34,539 nucleotides of DNA from a virus. Position numbers and translations under genes: made by a program. Location of the stretch: the IMG/VR virus record IMGVR_UViG_3300047319_000748, positions 1 to 34,539 of that record. One strand, 5' to 3'. Position 1 is the stretch's first letter. Each line of letters starts with the position of its first letter. Below are positions 14,905 through 21,697 of this stretch, piece after piece. Under the pieces are notes generated by a model. The model saw only the letters and a list, made by a program, of their open reading frames with translations, did not search any database and had not been told where the DNA came from.

Positions 14905-15569
14905 GCCGCGCTCCTGAGCTTCGCGACCGCGTCGGCGACGGCTGACGCGTGCGTGCCGTTCCAGTAGTCCGGGTCGCGCCGATAGATGTCGTTCTGGTTC
15001 CCCTCGTTGAACGTCTGGTCTGGCGCGAAGCCGATCCAGTCGTGCGCGATCTCGACGTGCGTCAGGATCTCCGACCGACCGAAGACGGCCATCACGTCCC
15101 GCAGGAAGACGTCGCCCCACGCAATGCCTGGATGCCAGAAGTAGCCCATGCGATCGGCAGCCGCCTTCGAGATGGCCGCGAATGGGTAATGGCTCTCGTT
15201 GTGCGTCCGCGTGCCGAAGCAGAACAGGCCGTCGCCGAACTTGTTGGCGGCATCGAGGATCAGCTCGTCCCAACCGAGCGTCTTGAAAATCATGTCGTCG
15301 TTCCCACACATGAGCACGTCGCCGAGCGCGGCGGCGTAGAGCTCGTTGAAAAACGTCGCCATGCTCGCGTAGCCGCCGAGGCGCTTGCCGACGACGGCAC
15401 GACACCCGAACGCCTCCAGCACCGGCGGCGTCAGGACGTCGTCGTCGTCGATGCGGAACACCAGCTCGGACGCCGCGCCGCTAGCAGTCGCCTCGTACGA
15501 CTCAATCATTGTCGCGAGGCGCGTCGGGCGCCGGCGCGTCGGCACCAGCACGGATATTTTTGTGAACAC
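14901..15569 (-). CDS. Family 2-type glycosyltransferase
   Basis: 222 residues. The GTG at 15569 has AAAGGAG seven or so bases upstream, a good ribosome site, so I accept a 68-base overlap with the zinc-ribbon gene. The N-terminus ISVLVPTRRRPTRLATMIES is the usual GT-A beginning, and FRIDDDDVL is the acidic donor-site motif near residue 40. CGNDDMIFKTLGWDELIL follows at about 88. It then has SHYPFAAISKAAADRMGYFW and a GDVFLRDVM element. Substrate unknown. It overlaps the next gene by four bases. Confidence 0.82.
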   Translation of the reverse strand: MFTKISVLVPTRRRPTRLATMIESYEATASGAASELVFRIDDDDVLTPPVLEAFGCRAVVGKRLGGYASMATFFNELYAAALGDVLMCGNDDMIFKTLGWDELILDAANKFGDGLFCFGTRTHNESHYPFAAISKAAADRMGYFWHPGIAWGDVFLRDVMAVFGRSEILTHVEIAHDWIGFAPDQTFNEGNQNDIYRRDPDYWNGTHASAVADAVAKLRSAA

Positions 15570-15738
15570 GCGGCTCCTTTAGCTTTAGGATCTCGCTCGG
15601 CGGCGTCGCGGCAGCCTCGACCGCCACGGTCGCGGTCGCAGCCACGTGACGGCAGTCGGGGCACTGATGCTGGCCGCCGCCGAGCGATTCCATCTCAACG
15701 TCCTTCCCGATCGTCTCAGAGCATTGCTCGCACTTCAT
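15502..15738 (-). CDS. Small zinc-ribbon protein
   Basis: 78 residues, ATG at 15738 with TAGGGAG upstream. The N-terminus has two Cys pairs, MKCEQC (residues 3 and 6) and QCPDC (26 and 29), consistent with one zinc site. The C-terminal 45 residues are Ala/Pro-rich and probably disordered, and the last 22 codons overlap the next gene in another frame. No function can be given; such proteins are common in phage operons. It lies in the sugar island between the membrane peptide and a glycosyltransferase. Confidence 0.7.
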   Translation of the reverse strand: MKCEQCSETIGKDVEMESLGGGQHQCPDCRHVAATATVAVEAAATPPSEILKLKEPRVHKNIRAGADAPAPDAPRDND

Positions 15739-15751
15739 GTTTTTCCACTCC

Positions 15752-15862
15752 CTACCGAAGGAGGCGAGCCACGATCACCGCAGCCAGTGACCAGCCGACT
15801 CCGGTGAAGAAGCCGACGCAGAACCATGCGCCGATCTGATAGAACGTCACGGTGCTAGGCAT
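15752..15862 (-). CDS. 36-residue single-pass membrane peptide
   Basis: The ATG at 15862 is preceded by TTGAGGAG at a good spacing, one of the clearest ribosome sites in the window. The frame encodes 36 residues, MPSTVTFYQIGAWFCVGFFT at the start and ending in a positively charged ARLLR, then TAG at 15754-15752. About 20 central residues are hydrophobic (GAWFCVGFFTGVGWSLAAVI), one membrane span with an inside-positive C-terminus. It sits between the radical SAM gene and the zinc-ribbon gene. Function unknown; it might anchor a glycosyltransferase complex or be a small toxin- or holin-like peptide. Confidence 0.68.
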   Translation of the reverse strand: MPSTVTFYQIGAWFCVGFFTGVGWSLAAVIVARLLR

Positions 15863-15881
15863 ATGTACTCCTCAACGAAAA

Positions 15882-17480
15882 TCAGTGACCGGCGTAGCTG
15901 AGGCCGCTCGCAGCCGTCAGGACGCCGTGGGCTTCTGCTTCTTCCTGCTGCTTCCTGATGCGAACGTCTTCGTCCCACTCGGCCTTCGCCCACCCTTCCG
16001 AGACGAGGAAGTCGAACATCTCGCGCTTGATCTGGAACATCTCCTCGACCGTCGCGCCGTGCGGCCGGACGAGGATCTCGTCTCGCGCCGAGAACCCGAC
16101 GATCCACTGGTTGTCGTAGTTGTAGTCGACGATGTCGAGACCGCTCTCCTGCGGATGCGTCCACCAGCGGCTCCCCGGATACGGGATGCCAACGGCGAGA
16201 TTGCAGGAGTCCAGATACGGCTTGACGGTCTTGAGCCACGCCATCGTCTCGCGCGCCGTCTCGAGCGTCTCGCCGGCGAGCCCAGCGACGAGGAACGCGA
16301 TCGTGTAGAAGCCGTGACTCTTCGCCGTCATCAGCGCACGCGTGTTCTGCTCGACGGTCGTGCCCTTCTGGTTCGCGTCGAGCACACGCTGGCTGCCGGA
16401 TTCGATACCGAAGCACGTCACCTTGCAGTTCATCCGCTTCAGCGACTCGGCGACGTGATCGTCCATCGTGTTCACGCGAGTGTGAATACGCGCGGCAAAC
16501 GATCCGGGCCCGAGGTCGGCATGGATGGCTTCCGAGAGTTCGCGGAGCTTCGTGCGATGCAGCGTGTAGGTGTCGTCCTGGAACTTGAACATCCGGACGC
16601 CCTTGTCCATCACCGTCCGCATCTCGGCGATGATGTTCTGCGGCGAACGGTAGCGCGGCTTCTGGCCGATCCACGGCGTCGAGCAATAGGTGCATTTGTA
16701 CGGACAACCGCGCGTCCCGATGAGCGACATGACGGCGCCGCTCGCGTCCGGATGCGCGTCGTTGGGGAAATACCGCTTTTTCATCACCGCGACGCCGTCG
16801 TTGTAGATGTGATCGTGCGGCAGGAGATCCCAGGCCGGAAATGGGATCGCGTCGAGGTCCATCGCGTCGGCCTTGTCGCCGTAGTAGTACGGCTGGAGTT
16901 GCCCGGCGTCCCAGTCGCTCAGGAGTTGGAGCGTCGCGGCCTCGCCTTCCATCACGACGACCGAGTCAAAGAGCGCGCGACCGTCGGCAGCGCGGTAGTC
17001 GCGGCGCTCGCGCAGCACGCCCTTATAGTGGTACGCGTCCTGGCGCCCGGCCTCCTTCGTCTCGCGCGGCTCGTAGGACGGGTGCGGGCCGCCGGCGACG
17101 ACGAGCGCGTCCGGCGAGCGGTCCTTGATGTAGGCGGCGAGCTCGAGCGCCTCGCCGAACTGCGGCGTGCAGAAGCCGAACATATGGACGTCGGCGTCCA
17201 TAACCGACTCCGGAAGATGGATGTTCCCCTCGTAGCGCTTGTCGAGCATCGATGTGACTGCGACATCGTGGCCGTGCGCGCGGAGCAGGCCGGCGATGTA
17301 GAGCACGCCGAGCGGGATGTTTGTCTTCGAGTCGGCCAGCCACGGCGACGACGGCAGAACGAGATGAATCTTCCGGCGCGCGATCTCTCGGATCGGTAGA
17401 CCGGATGTGGGCGCGTCGCATGCGCTCCGATCGCTCATCTGGTAGCCTGACGCGGCCATCGACAGTGGCTTACCCATCAC
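15882..17480 (-). CDS. B12-binding-domain radical SAM protein
   Basis: 532 residues from a GTG at 17480 (GTGA overlap with the methyltransferase; an ATG follows at once). The first 140 residues look like the cobalamin-binding Rossmann domain: PLGVLYIAGLLRAHGHDVAV, then ALVVAGGPHPSYEP. I do not see a clear DxHxxG motif. The radical SAM core starts at TRGCPYKCTYCSTPW with the C-x3-C-x2-C cluster motif at Cys259, Cys263 and Cys266. FKFQDDTYT (298-306) and FGIESGSQRVLDAN (357-370) are typical of class B enzymes, which often methylate unreactive carbon or phosphorus. It ends with a helical domain. Substrate unknown; a sugar is plausible here. An SAM methyltransferase is directly upstream. Confidence 0.88.
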   Translation of the reverse strand: MMGKPLSMAASGYQMSDRSACDAPTSGLPIREIARRKIHLVLPSSPWLADSKTNIPLGVLYIAGLLRAHGHDVAVTSMLDKRYEGNIHLPESVMDADVHMFGFCTPQFGEALELAAYIKDRSPDALVVAGGPHPSYEPRETKEAGRQDAYHYKGVLRERRDYRAADGRALFDSVVVMEGEAATLQLLSDWDAGQLQPYYYGDKADAMDLDAIPFPAWDLLPHDHIYNDGVAVMKKRYFPNDAHPDASGAVMSLIGTRGCPYKCTYCSTPWIGQKPRYRSPQNIIAEMRTVMDKGVRMFKFQDDTYTLHRTKLRELSEAIHADLGPGSFAARIHTRVNTMDDHVAESLKRMNCKVTCFGIESGSQRVLDANQKGTTVEQNTRALMTAKSHGFYTIAFLVAGLAGETLETARETMAWLKTVKPYLDSCNLAVGIPYPGSRWWTHPQESGLDIVDYNYDNQWIVGFSARDEILVRPHGATVEEMFQIKREMFDFLVSEGWAKAEWDEDVRIRKQQEEAEAHGVLTAASGLSYAGH

Positions 17481-18193
17481 GCCGACCTTTTCCTGAGACA
17501 GATATTGACGAAGGAATACGTGTGAACGAAATTGCCTCTGTATTCTAAGTCGGTTCCTCCGACGAAGGTGGCCGGAATCATCGTCGGAATCGCGCGAACC
17601 AGGTCGGCCGTGTAGGCCGTGAACTGGAGGTGTCGCGATGGTGACGACTCGAAGTGCTGATCGGCATCTCGGAAGTAGTCAGACGTGACGAAGAGATAGC
17701 CGCCGGGTTTCGTGACGCGGCAGAGTTCAGAGAGCGCGCGGTCGTGATGAGCCGCGTCGACATGCTCGATCGTCGAGATGCACATTACGACGTCGAAGGC
17801 GTCGGATGCGAGCATCACCATGTCCTCGCACGGCACATCGTAGAGCGGAAGGGCGATGCCGTAGTGCGAGCGTTGCGAAGCAACGTCTCCGGTCACGTCG
17901 CCGTACTTCATCGAGTCGGTCAGCGAGACGTTACGCCAGCCGGCGACGGCCGCCAGATACGGCGGAAAGAACGAGCCGCCGCTACCGACATCGACGATCG
18001 ACGCGGTCTTCGGCACGGCGAGTTCTTCCAGCTGTTGGAGGATCGACGCGTATTCCCAGAGCCGGTGCTCGTGCCAGTCGCGATGACCAACGCCGCTGGC
18101 CCGCATGTCGCGCTCGAATGAGCGGAGCGGCTCGGCGTGCGGCAGAAACTCGTAGTCGCTCGGATCTAGCGAGCGCGTGTAGGGTCTCGTCAT
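17477..18193 (-). CDS. SAM-dependent methyltransferase (class I)
   Basis: 238 residues from an ATG at 18193, one base after the stop of the upstream glycosyltransferase. Motif I is SIVDVGSGGSFFP (65-77), an acidic residue follows in LTDS, then FDVVMCISTIEHV (133-145) and KPGGYLFVT (162-170). This is the class I methyltransferase layout (Methyltransf_11/Ubie-like). The N-terminal 60 residues (SLDPSDYEFLPHAEPLRSFE, RLWEYASILQQLEEL) resemble sugar-pathway methyltransferases found with glycosyltransferases. It is likely to methylate a sugar or a small precursor. It overlaps the B12 radical SAM gene by four bases, so the two are made together. Confidence 0.86.
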   Translation of the reverse strand: MTRPYTRSLDPSDYEFLPHAEPLRSFERDMRASGVGHRDWHEHRLWEYASILQQLEELAVPKTASIVDVGSGGSFFPPYLAAVAGWRNVSLTDSMKYGDVTGDVASQRSHYGIALPLYDVPCEDMVMLASDAFDVVMCISTIEHVDAAHHDRALSELCRVTKPGGYLFVTSDYFRDADQHFESSPSRHLQFTAYTADLVRAIPTMIPATFVGGTDLEYRGNFVHTYSFVNICLRKRSA

Positions 18194-18194
18194 C

Positions 18195-18947
18195 TTAGTA
18201 GGGCTTCGCGCCGTCGTGACGGCTCCACAGGTCTCGGACATCGACGCCCTCGGCCGCGAGTTGCCGGTGCGCCTCAGTAAGGTCTCGCTCGGCCGCATGC
18301 GCCGGGTGGAAGAACAGCGTCTCGCGAATGCGGATACATTCAGCGCCAGCCGCGTGGAGTTTGTACTGGAAGAGCGTCTGCGCATGGCCCCACGACGACA
18401 GCCGCTCGTTCAAGCCGCCGACGCGATCGAAGACGTCTCGACGCGCCATCCAGACGCCGGCGTCGATGCAGGTGTACTCGAAGTCGATGCCGCCGAGCAC
18501 GCCGGCGCCGGTCGTCCGCCAGCCCATCCCCTCACAGGCCGCAACATCGCAGTGCATGTGCCGGCCGTTGCTCGTCACGAAGCCACTCCAGCCGGCCGGT
18601 TGCGCGTCGACGATCGCCGCGAACTTCGCGACCGCCGAGAAGTCGAGCAGGTAGTCCGCACGCGTAAAGAAGACCCACGGCGTCGCGGCCTCCCGCACGG
18701 CCGCGTTCGTCGACCACGCATGCGTTCGGGACTGGTCGCCATGCTTAAACGAGCGGACGACGACCGGTACCGTGAAGTCCTGCTCGGCGACCATGCCGTC
18801 GATCGCGTCGCGCGGGTCGTCAGTCGCGTTATCGATGACGACGATGGCCGCGACGCGCGAGAAGTCCTGGCGCCGGATCGAGTAGAGCGCGGCGGACAGG
18901 TTCGCCAGCGTCAGGCTCCGGAAGTACGTCAGGCAGATAGTAATCAT
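18195..18947 (-). CDS. Family 2-type glycosyltransferase
   Basis: 250 residues from an ATG at 18947 (ATGA overlap with the previous gene). The start MITICLTYFRSLTLANLSAA, then AAIVVIDNATDD, is the GT-A nucleotide-binding region. The donor-site motif is FFTRADYLLDFS, a variant with RAD in place of the usual DxD. It continues with GWSGFVTSNGR and GGIDFEYTCIDAGVWMARRD, then LNERLSSWGHAQTLFQYKLH, typical of the acceptor part. Size is normal for the family. Sugar and acceptor are unknown. Confidence 0.83.
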   Translation of the reverse strand: MITICLTYFRSLTLANLSAALYSIRRQDFSRVAAIVVIDNATDDPRDAIDGMVAEQDFTVPVVVRSFKHGDQSRTHAWSTNAAVREAATPWVFFTRADYLLDFSAVAKFAAIVDAQPAGWSGFVTSNGRHMHCDVAACEGMGWRTTGAGVLGGIDFEYTCIDAGVWMARRDVFDRVGGLNERLSSWGHAQTLFQYKLHAAGAECIRIRETLFFHPAHAAERDLTEAHRQLAAEGVDVRDLWSRHDGAKPY

Positions 18948-19570
18948 CGGAGCGCCTCGACGAGCGGCGGATACGCCTCGAGCCGGAAGATGAACGTCGC
19001 GCGGTCGACATGCGCCCACCGGACGCCGCGCTCATAGACGAGCGCGCGGATCATCTCCCAGTCCCACGAGAAGACGCCGTTAAACGGCAGGCGATCATCA
19101 GTAAAGTGCTCGCGCAGCACCGAGCGCCGCCACAGCGGTTGACCGAGGTCGATGCCTGCGCCCATCGGCGGAGCCAGGCGGAGTTCTCGCGTCCCTGCGT
19201 AGAGGCACGAGCTGTAGACCATGCCCAGTCCGCGGTCGCTGTCGAGCGCGGCTACGAGCGGCTCGAAGTGGTCCGGCAGATACGCGTTGTCGTCGCTCAG
19301 GAAGCAGATGTATTCTCCGGTCGCGTAGCTCAGGCCGAGCGACGCCGGAGAGTTGCCCCAATCGTTCGTCCGAAACGGCATGCTGTAGAGTGCGACGTCG
19401 TTGTCGGCGCAGAGCGTCGCGATATCGACGAGCGCTTCGGACGGCGGATCGTCCGCGACGACGATGTGCTCAACGTTCGGCATGGTGAGCTTCTTCACGG
19501 ACGCCACGCAGCGACGCAGGCACACGACGCGATCGTAGACGGTCGTGATGATTGAGACCTTCGGCGTCAT
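18944..19570 (-). CDS. Family 2-type glycosyltransferase
   Basis: 208 residues from an ATG at 19570; an ATG at 19588 would add six residues. The N-terminus VSIITTVYDRVVCLRRCVAS and VEHIVVADDPPSEAL are typical GT-A elements. LSYATGEYICFLSDDNAYLP holds the acidic donor motif SDDN. The C-terminus has GVFSWDWEMIRALV, with an aromatic-acidic pair as in the catalytic base region. It is the first minus-strand gene after the plus-strand insertion and is divergent from it, so it must be reached by transcription across the insert or from an unseen promoter at about 19571-19660. Confidence 0.84.
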   Translation of the reverse strand: MTPKVSIITTVYDRVVCLRRCVASVKKLTMPNVEHIVVADDPPSEALVDIATLCADNDVALYSMPFRTNDWGNSPASLGLSYATGEYICFLSDDNAYLPDHFEPLVAALDSDRGLGMVYSSCLYAGTRELRLAPPMGAGIDLGQPLWRRSVLREHFTDDRLPFNGVFSWDWEMIRALVYERGVRWAHVDRATFIFRLEAYPPLVEALR

Positions 19571-19581
19571 ACCGACACCGC

Positions 19582-19608
19582 TTGACATTGGATACCCTGT
19601 GGTATACT
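19582..19608 (+). promoter_or_regulatory. Sigma-70-type promoter for the plus-strand two-gene unit
   Basis: TTGACA at 19582-19587 is a perfect -35 and TATACT at 19603-19608 a near-perfect -10, separated by 15 bases, which is shorter than the ideal 17. Only six bases (GCCCAA) separate the -10 from the ATG at 19615, so the transcript would start at or next to the start codon and be leaderless or nearly so. The site lies in AT-richer DNA and is the best promoter-like match that I noticed in the window. Confidence 0.68.
19592..19605 (+). promoter_or_regulatory. Inverted repeat overlapping the promoter, operator candidate
   Basis: ATACC-CTGT-GGTAT is a perfect five-base inverted repeat with a four-base centre, lying between the -35 and -10 and overlapping the -10. 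A ribbon-helix-helix protein is encoded two genes downstream (20012-20143), and such proteins often bind short inverted repeats at their own promoter. Autoregulation is inference. Confidence 0.45.
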
Positions 19609-19614
19609 GCCCAA

Positions 19615-20019
19615 ATGCCGACACATTTCTTGCTTGCGCTGGCAGACCAGACAAATGACTTGACAAATGCTGAATATGATTCGCTTGAAAAAGAAACGCG
19701 GAGTGCCCTTCTGTCTATTTTCGTTCCAGAATCCGATCTTGATTTCGATGCCGGATCGGCCAACAACAATTGGCCAGGAGATGACCGATACCTGTATTTG
19801 GGCACGCATCGTTGCGGCAACAGGAAGACGGGAGATGTCTCCCATCCATCCATAGAATTGGCGGCATATATAGCCGAAGGCGCAGACGACGACACTGGAC
19901 AAGATTATGTCGACTGGTGCTTTGTGACAGCCGCTTATGGCGGTGCGGACTGGTCGCCGATTATTTACTGCCCGTTTTGCGGAATGAATCTCAAAAAAAC
20001 AATTCATGCCGATGATTAA
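19615..20019 (+). CDS. Plus-strand hypothetical protein with C-terminal CxxC motif
   Basis: 134 residues from the ATG at 19615, just downstream of the promoter. The base composition is visibly richer in A and T than the flanking glycosyltransferase genes, and codons such as AAA, GAT, TTT and ATT are common. The sequence is acidic and polar (DQTNDLTNAEYDSLEKETRS, then DDDTGQDYVDWCFVTAAYGG) and ends in IIYCPFCGMNLKK, a CxxCG zinc-type knuckle. Other Cys and His residues upstream (GTHRCGN, residues about 62-68) could complete a zinc site. No family is recognised. The gene overlaps the next by eight bases. It is a typical moron-like insert in the opposite direction to all other genes. Confidence 0.75.
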   Translation: MPTHFLLALADQTNDLTNAEYDSLEKETRSALLSIFVPESDLDFDAGSANNNWPGDDRYLYLGTHRCGNRKTGDVSHPSIELAAYIAEGADDDTGQDYVDWCFVTAAYGGADWSPIIYCPFCGMNLKKTIHADD

Positions 20020-20143
20020 GCAGATGATCTCGTTTACCGATCCACAGAGAGTTTTTATCAAACGCGAAGCGAAACGACTCGGCATTTCTATCGCTGAATT
20101 CGTCCGTCGCATCATCGACGCGCATATTGAAACCCAAAAATAA
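20012..20143 (+). CDS. 43-residue ribbon-helix-helix (CopG-like) protein
   Basis: The ATG at 20012 overlaps the upstream stop region by eight bases; a second in-frame ATG lies at 20024. The frame ends at TAA 20141-20143. The protein MIKQMISFTDPQRVFIKREA followed by KRLGISIAEFVRRIIDAHIE shows the strand-helix-helix pattern of CopG/Arc-type DNA-binding proteins, with polar residues in the strand and G-I-S-I-A-E-F-V-R-R at the turn and second helix. It probably dimerises and binds DNA, perhaps the inverted repeat at 19592-19605. The stop is seven bases from the convergent stop of the glycosyltransferase. It is easily missed because of its size. Confidence 0.8.
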   Translation: MIKQMISFTDPQRVFIKREAKRLGISIAEFVRRIIDAHIETQK

Positions 20144-20150
20144 CGCAGCA

Positions 20151-21092
20151 TCACGTCGCCACCTCTACGGCCATCGTCTTCAAGACGGTCGAGAGACGCT
20201 GCGCATACGTGTCGCCCTTGAGTTGGTCGGCGCAGCGAGCGCGGACCAGCTCTGCGGCGTCTGGCTCGGCGAGCAGCGCGCGCACGATTTCGACGCACTC
20301 AGCGTCAGAGCGGAACATCGGCAGGCTCGGAATCCTTCTAGCGATCTCCTCGCGCCACTCGCTAACCACGAGCGCGCCGCAGGCCAGCGCCTCGTAGATA
20401 CGCGGGTTCATCGCGGTCGCCTGAACGCCGGCGGCGTTGTAATGGTGCTGCTCACGGAAGACATTCACGACGATCCGCGTCGATGCGTAGAGTTTCGCCG
20501 TCACGGCCGGCGGGACGTTGTCCGAGAGCGTCACGGCATTGATGGCCGGATCGCTCCAGTAGCCGCCGACGACGTAACTCAAGAGCTTCGCCTGGGCGAG
20601 CGCGCCGAGCACGCGTTCGCGTCGCGGATTCGCTCCGCCGACGAAGCCGACTGCGTGTACCTTCGGACCGTCGGCCGAGACGTGGACATACGGGTCGTAG
20701 CAGACCGGCAGATACGACGCGCGCGGGTGGCGGCCGAGTGTCGCCTTGTCGTTCACGAAGACGTGATCGAAATGGCGCGAGAACGTCGCCGTGTCGTCGA
20801 CCTCGTACGGCTCATCAAGTAGCCAGACGGCGGACCGGCAACCCATGCCGGCGCAGAAGCGCTGCGTGAACCGACGGCCATGCACGACGAGGAGCAGGTC
20901 CGGCCGAAAGGCGCTGATGCGCAGGTCGAGATCCTCAGCGTCCCACGCCGCATGCCTGTACGCGATGTCGAAATCCATCGCGGCGTTCTCGAGACCCTTT
21001 GTGAAGACGTCTCCACAGGAGAGGAACTGGTAGTCAACGCCAAAGACGCGGGGCGGCAGTTGGATGGCCGTGCCGACGGAGAACGTCGTCAT
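20151..21092 (-). CDS. CgeB-like glycosyltransferase (GT-B)
   Basis: 313 residues; the ATG at 21092 overlaps the DUF115-like stop (ATGA) and has GGAGG just upstream. The N-terminal half has FRPDLLLVVHGRRFTQRFCA and SAVWLLDEPYEVDD (87-100), in the place where CgeB proteins have W-x-x-D-x-P. The second half has VGFVGGANPRRERVLGALAQ and MNPRIYEALACGALVVSEW (228-246), the donor-binding signature of Glyco_trans_1_2. The other CgeB-like gene at 11257-12444 shares this signature but is longer. Likely transfers a sugar to a virion or envelope acceptor; substrate unknown. It ends convergently with the plus-strand unit. Confidence 0.84.
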   Translation of the reverse strand: MTTFSVGTAIQLPPRVFGVDYQFLSCGDVFTKGLENAAMDFDIAYRHAAWDAEDLDLRISAFRPDLLLVVHGRRFTQRFCAGMGCRSAVWLLDEPYEVDDTATFSRHFDHVFVNDKATLGRHPRASYLPVCYDPYVHVSADGPKVHAVGFVGGANPRRERVLGALAQAKLLSYVVGGYWSDPAINAVTLSDNVPPAVTAKLYASTRIVVNVFREQHHYNAAGVQATAMNPRIYEALACGALVVSEWREEIARRIPSLPMFRSDAECVEIVRALLAEPDAAELVRARCADQLKGDTYAQRLSTVLKTMAVEVAT

Positions 21093-21697
21093 GAGACCTC
21101 CACTGGAGCGCCGGGCGCGAGCGAGTCCAGCGCGTGCTCGAGCTCGACGACTGGGAACGCTGTCAGCGCCGTCCGTCGGGAGCAGTTCCACACCTCGACG
21201 CCGGCGAGCGCGAGCGGCTGCCGGAGCGTCTCGAACAGATCGCGCATCTCGGCATAGGGCGAATAGTCGCGGACCGTCGGCGGGTGCTCGCCGAACCAAT
21301 GCGATCGCCCGTCGGCGCTGAGGCTCATGTCGTAGCCGAGAAGCAGGATGCGCGTTGCGCCGAGATGCACGGCCAGGTTGATCGCCTGATAGCCGCCGTT
21401 CTTCCCAGCGCGCAGACCGGTCGGATCGGTCTCCAATCCGTCCGGGCCGGTATTGCGGAGCACCGTCACGCCCGGCCAATAGACGTCGATCGATGACTCA
21501 ATCGAGCACTTCAGGCCGGTGAAGTCCGGCGCGCCTCGGTGATACTCCCACCACTTGTAGTCAGCCGCGTAGAGCACGTCGGCCCACGGCGCGAGACGAT
21601 ACGCGTCATTGATGGCGATAACCGAGCAACGGCCGCGAAGCAGGTCGACATCGGCCTGCGTCAGGCTCGGGCCGCCGCCGATGCACGCGAACGTCAT
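21089..21697 (-). CDS. DUF115-like (MptE/Maf-related) protein
   Basis: 202 residues from an ATG at 21697, which shares one base with the collagen-like stop (TGATG). The start MTFACIGGGPSLTQADVDLL contains the GGGPSL loop of DUF115 proteins, followed by VIAINDAYRLAPWADVLYAA (positions 26-45). NGGYQAINLAVHLGATRILL and LLGYDMS (119-125) complete the family pattern. Relatives include archaeal MptE and flagellar glycosylation Maf proteins, and phage copies sit with glycosyltransferases. The likely role is sugar transfer or activation of a sugar or sugar-like substrate. It opens the sugar island directly after the collagen-like protein and is coupled to it. Confidence 0.82.
   Translation of the reverse strand: MTFACIGGGPSLTQADVDLLRGRCSVIAINDAYRLAPWADVLYAADYKWWEYHRGAPDFTGLKCSIESSIDVYWPGVTVLRNTGPDGLETDPTGLRAGKNGGYQAINLAVHLGATRILLLGYDMSLSADGRSHWFGEHPPTVRDYSPYAEMRDLFETLRQPLALAGVEVWNCSRRTALTAFPVVELEHALDSLAPGAPVEVS

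Noticed and set aside
15852-17399. Long open frame on the plus strand
   Set aside because: It is antisense to the radical SAM gene, whose motifs are intact; the composition is Arg/Val/Asp-rich as expected for an antisense frame of GC-rich DNA.
19567-20298. Minus-strand frame across the plus-strand insert
   Set aside because: Cys/Arg-rich, no motif, no ribosome site, and it runs antisense through two well-supported plus-strand genes.
14371-21697. The sugar island as a DNA hypermodification system
   Set aside because: No thymidylate synthase-like, dNMP kinase or DNA-glucosyltransferase-type genes are present, and the enzymes look like polysaccharide or protein glycosylation families. Not excluded.
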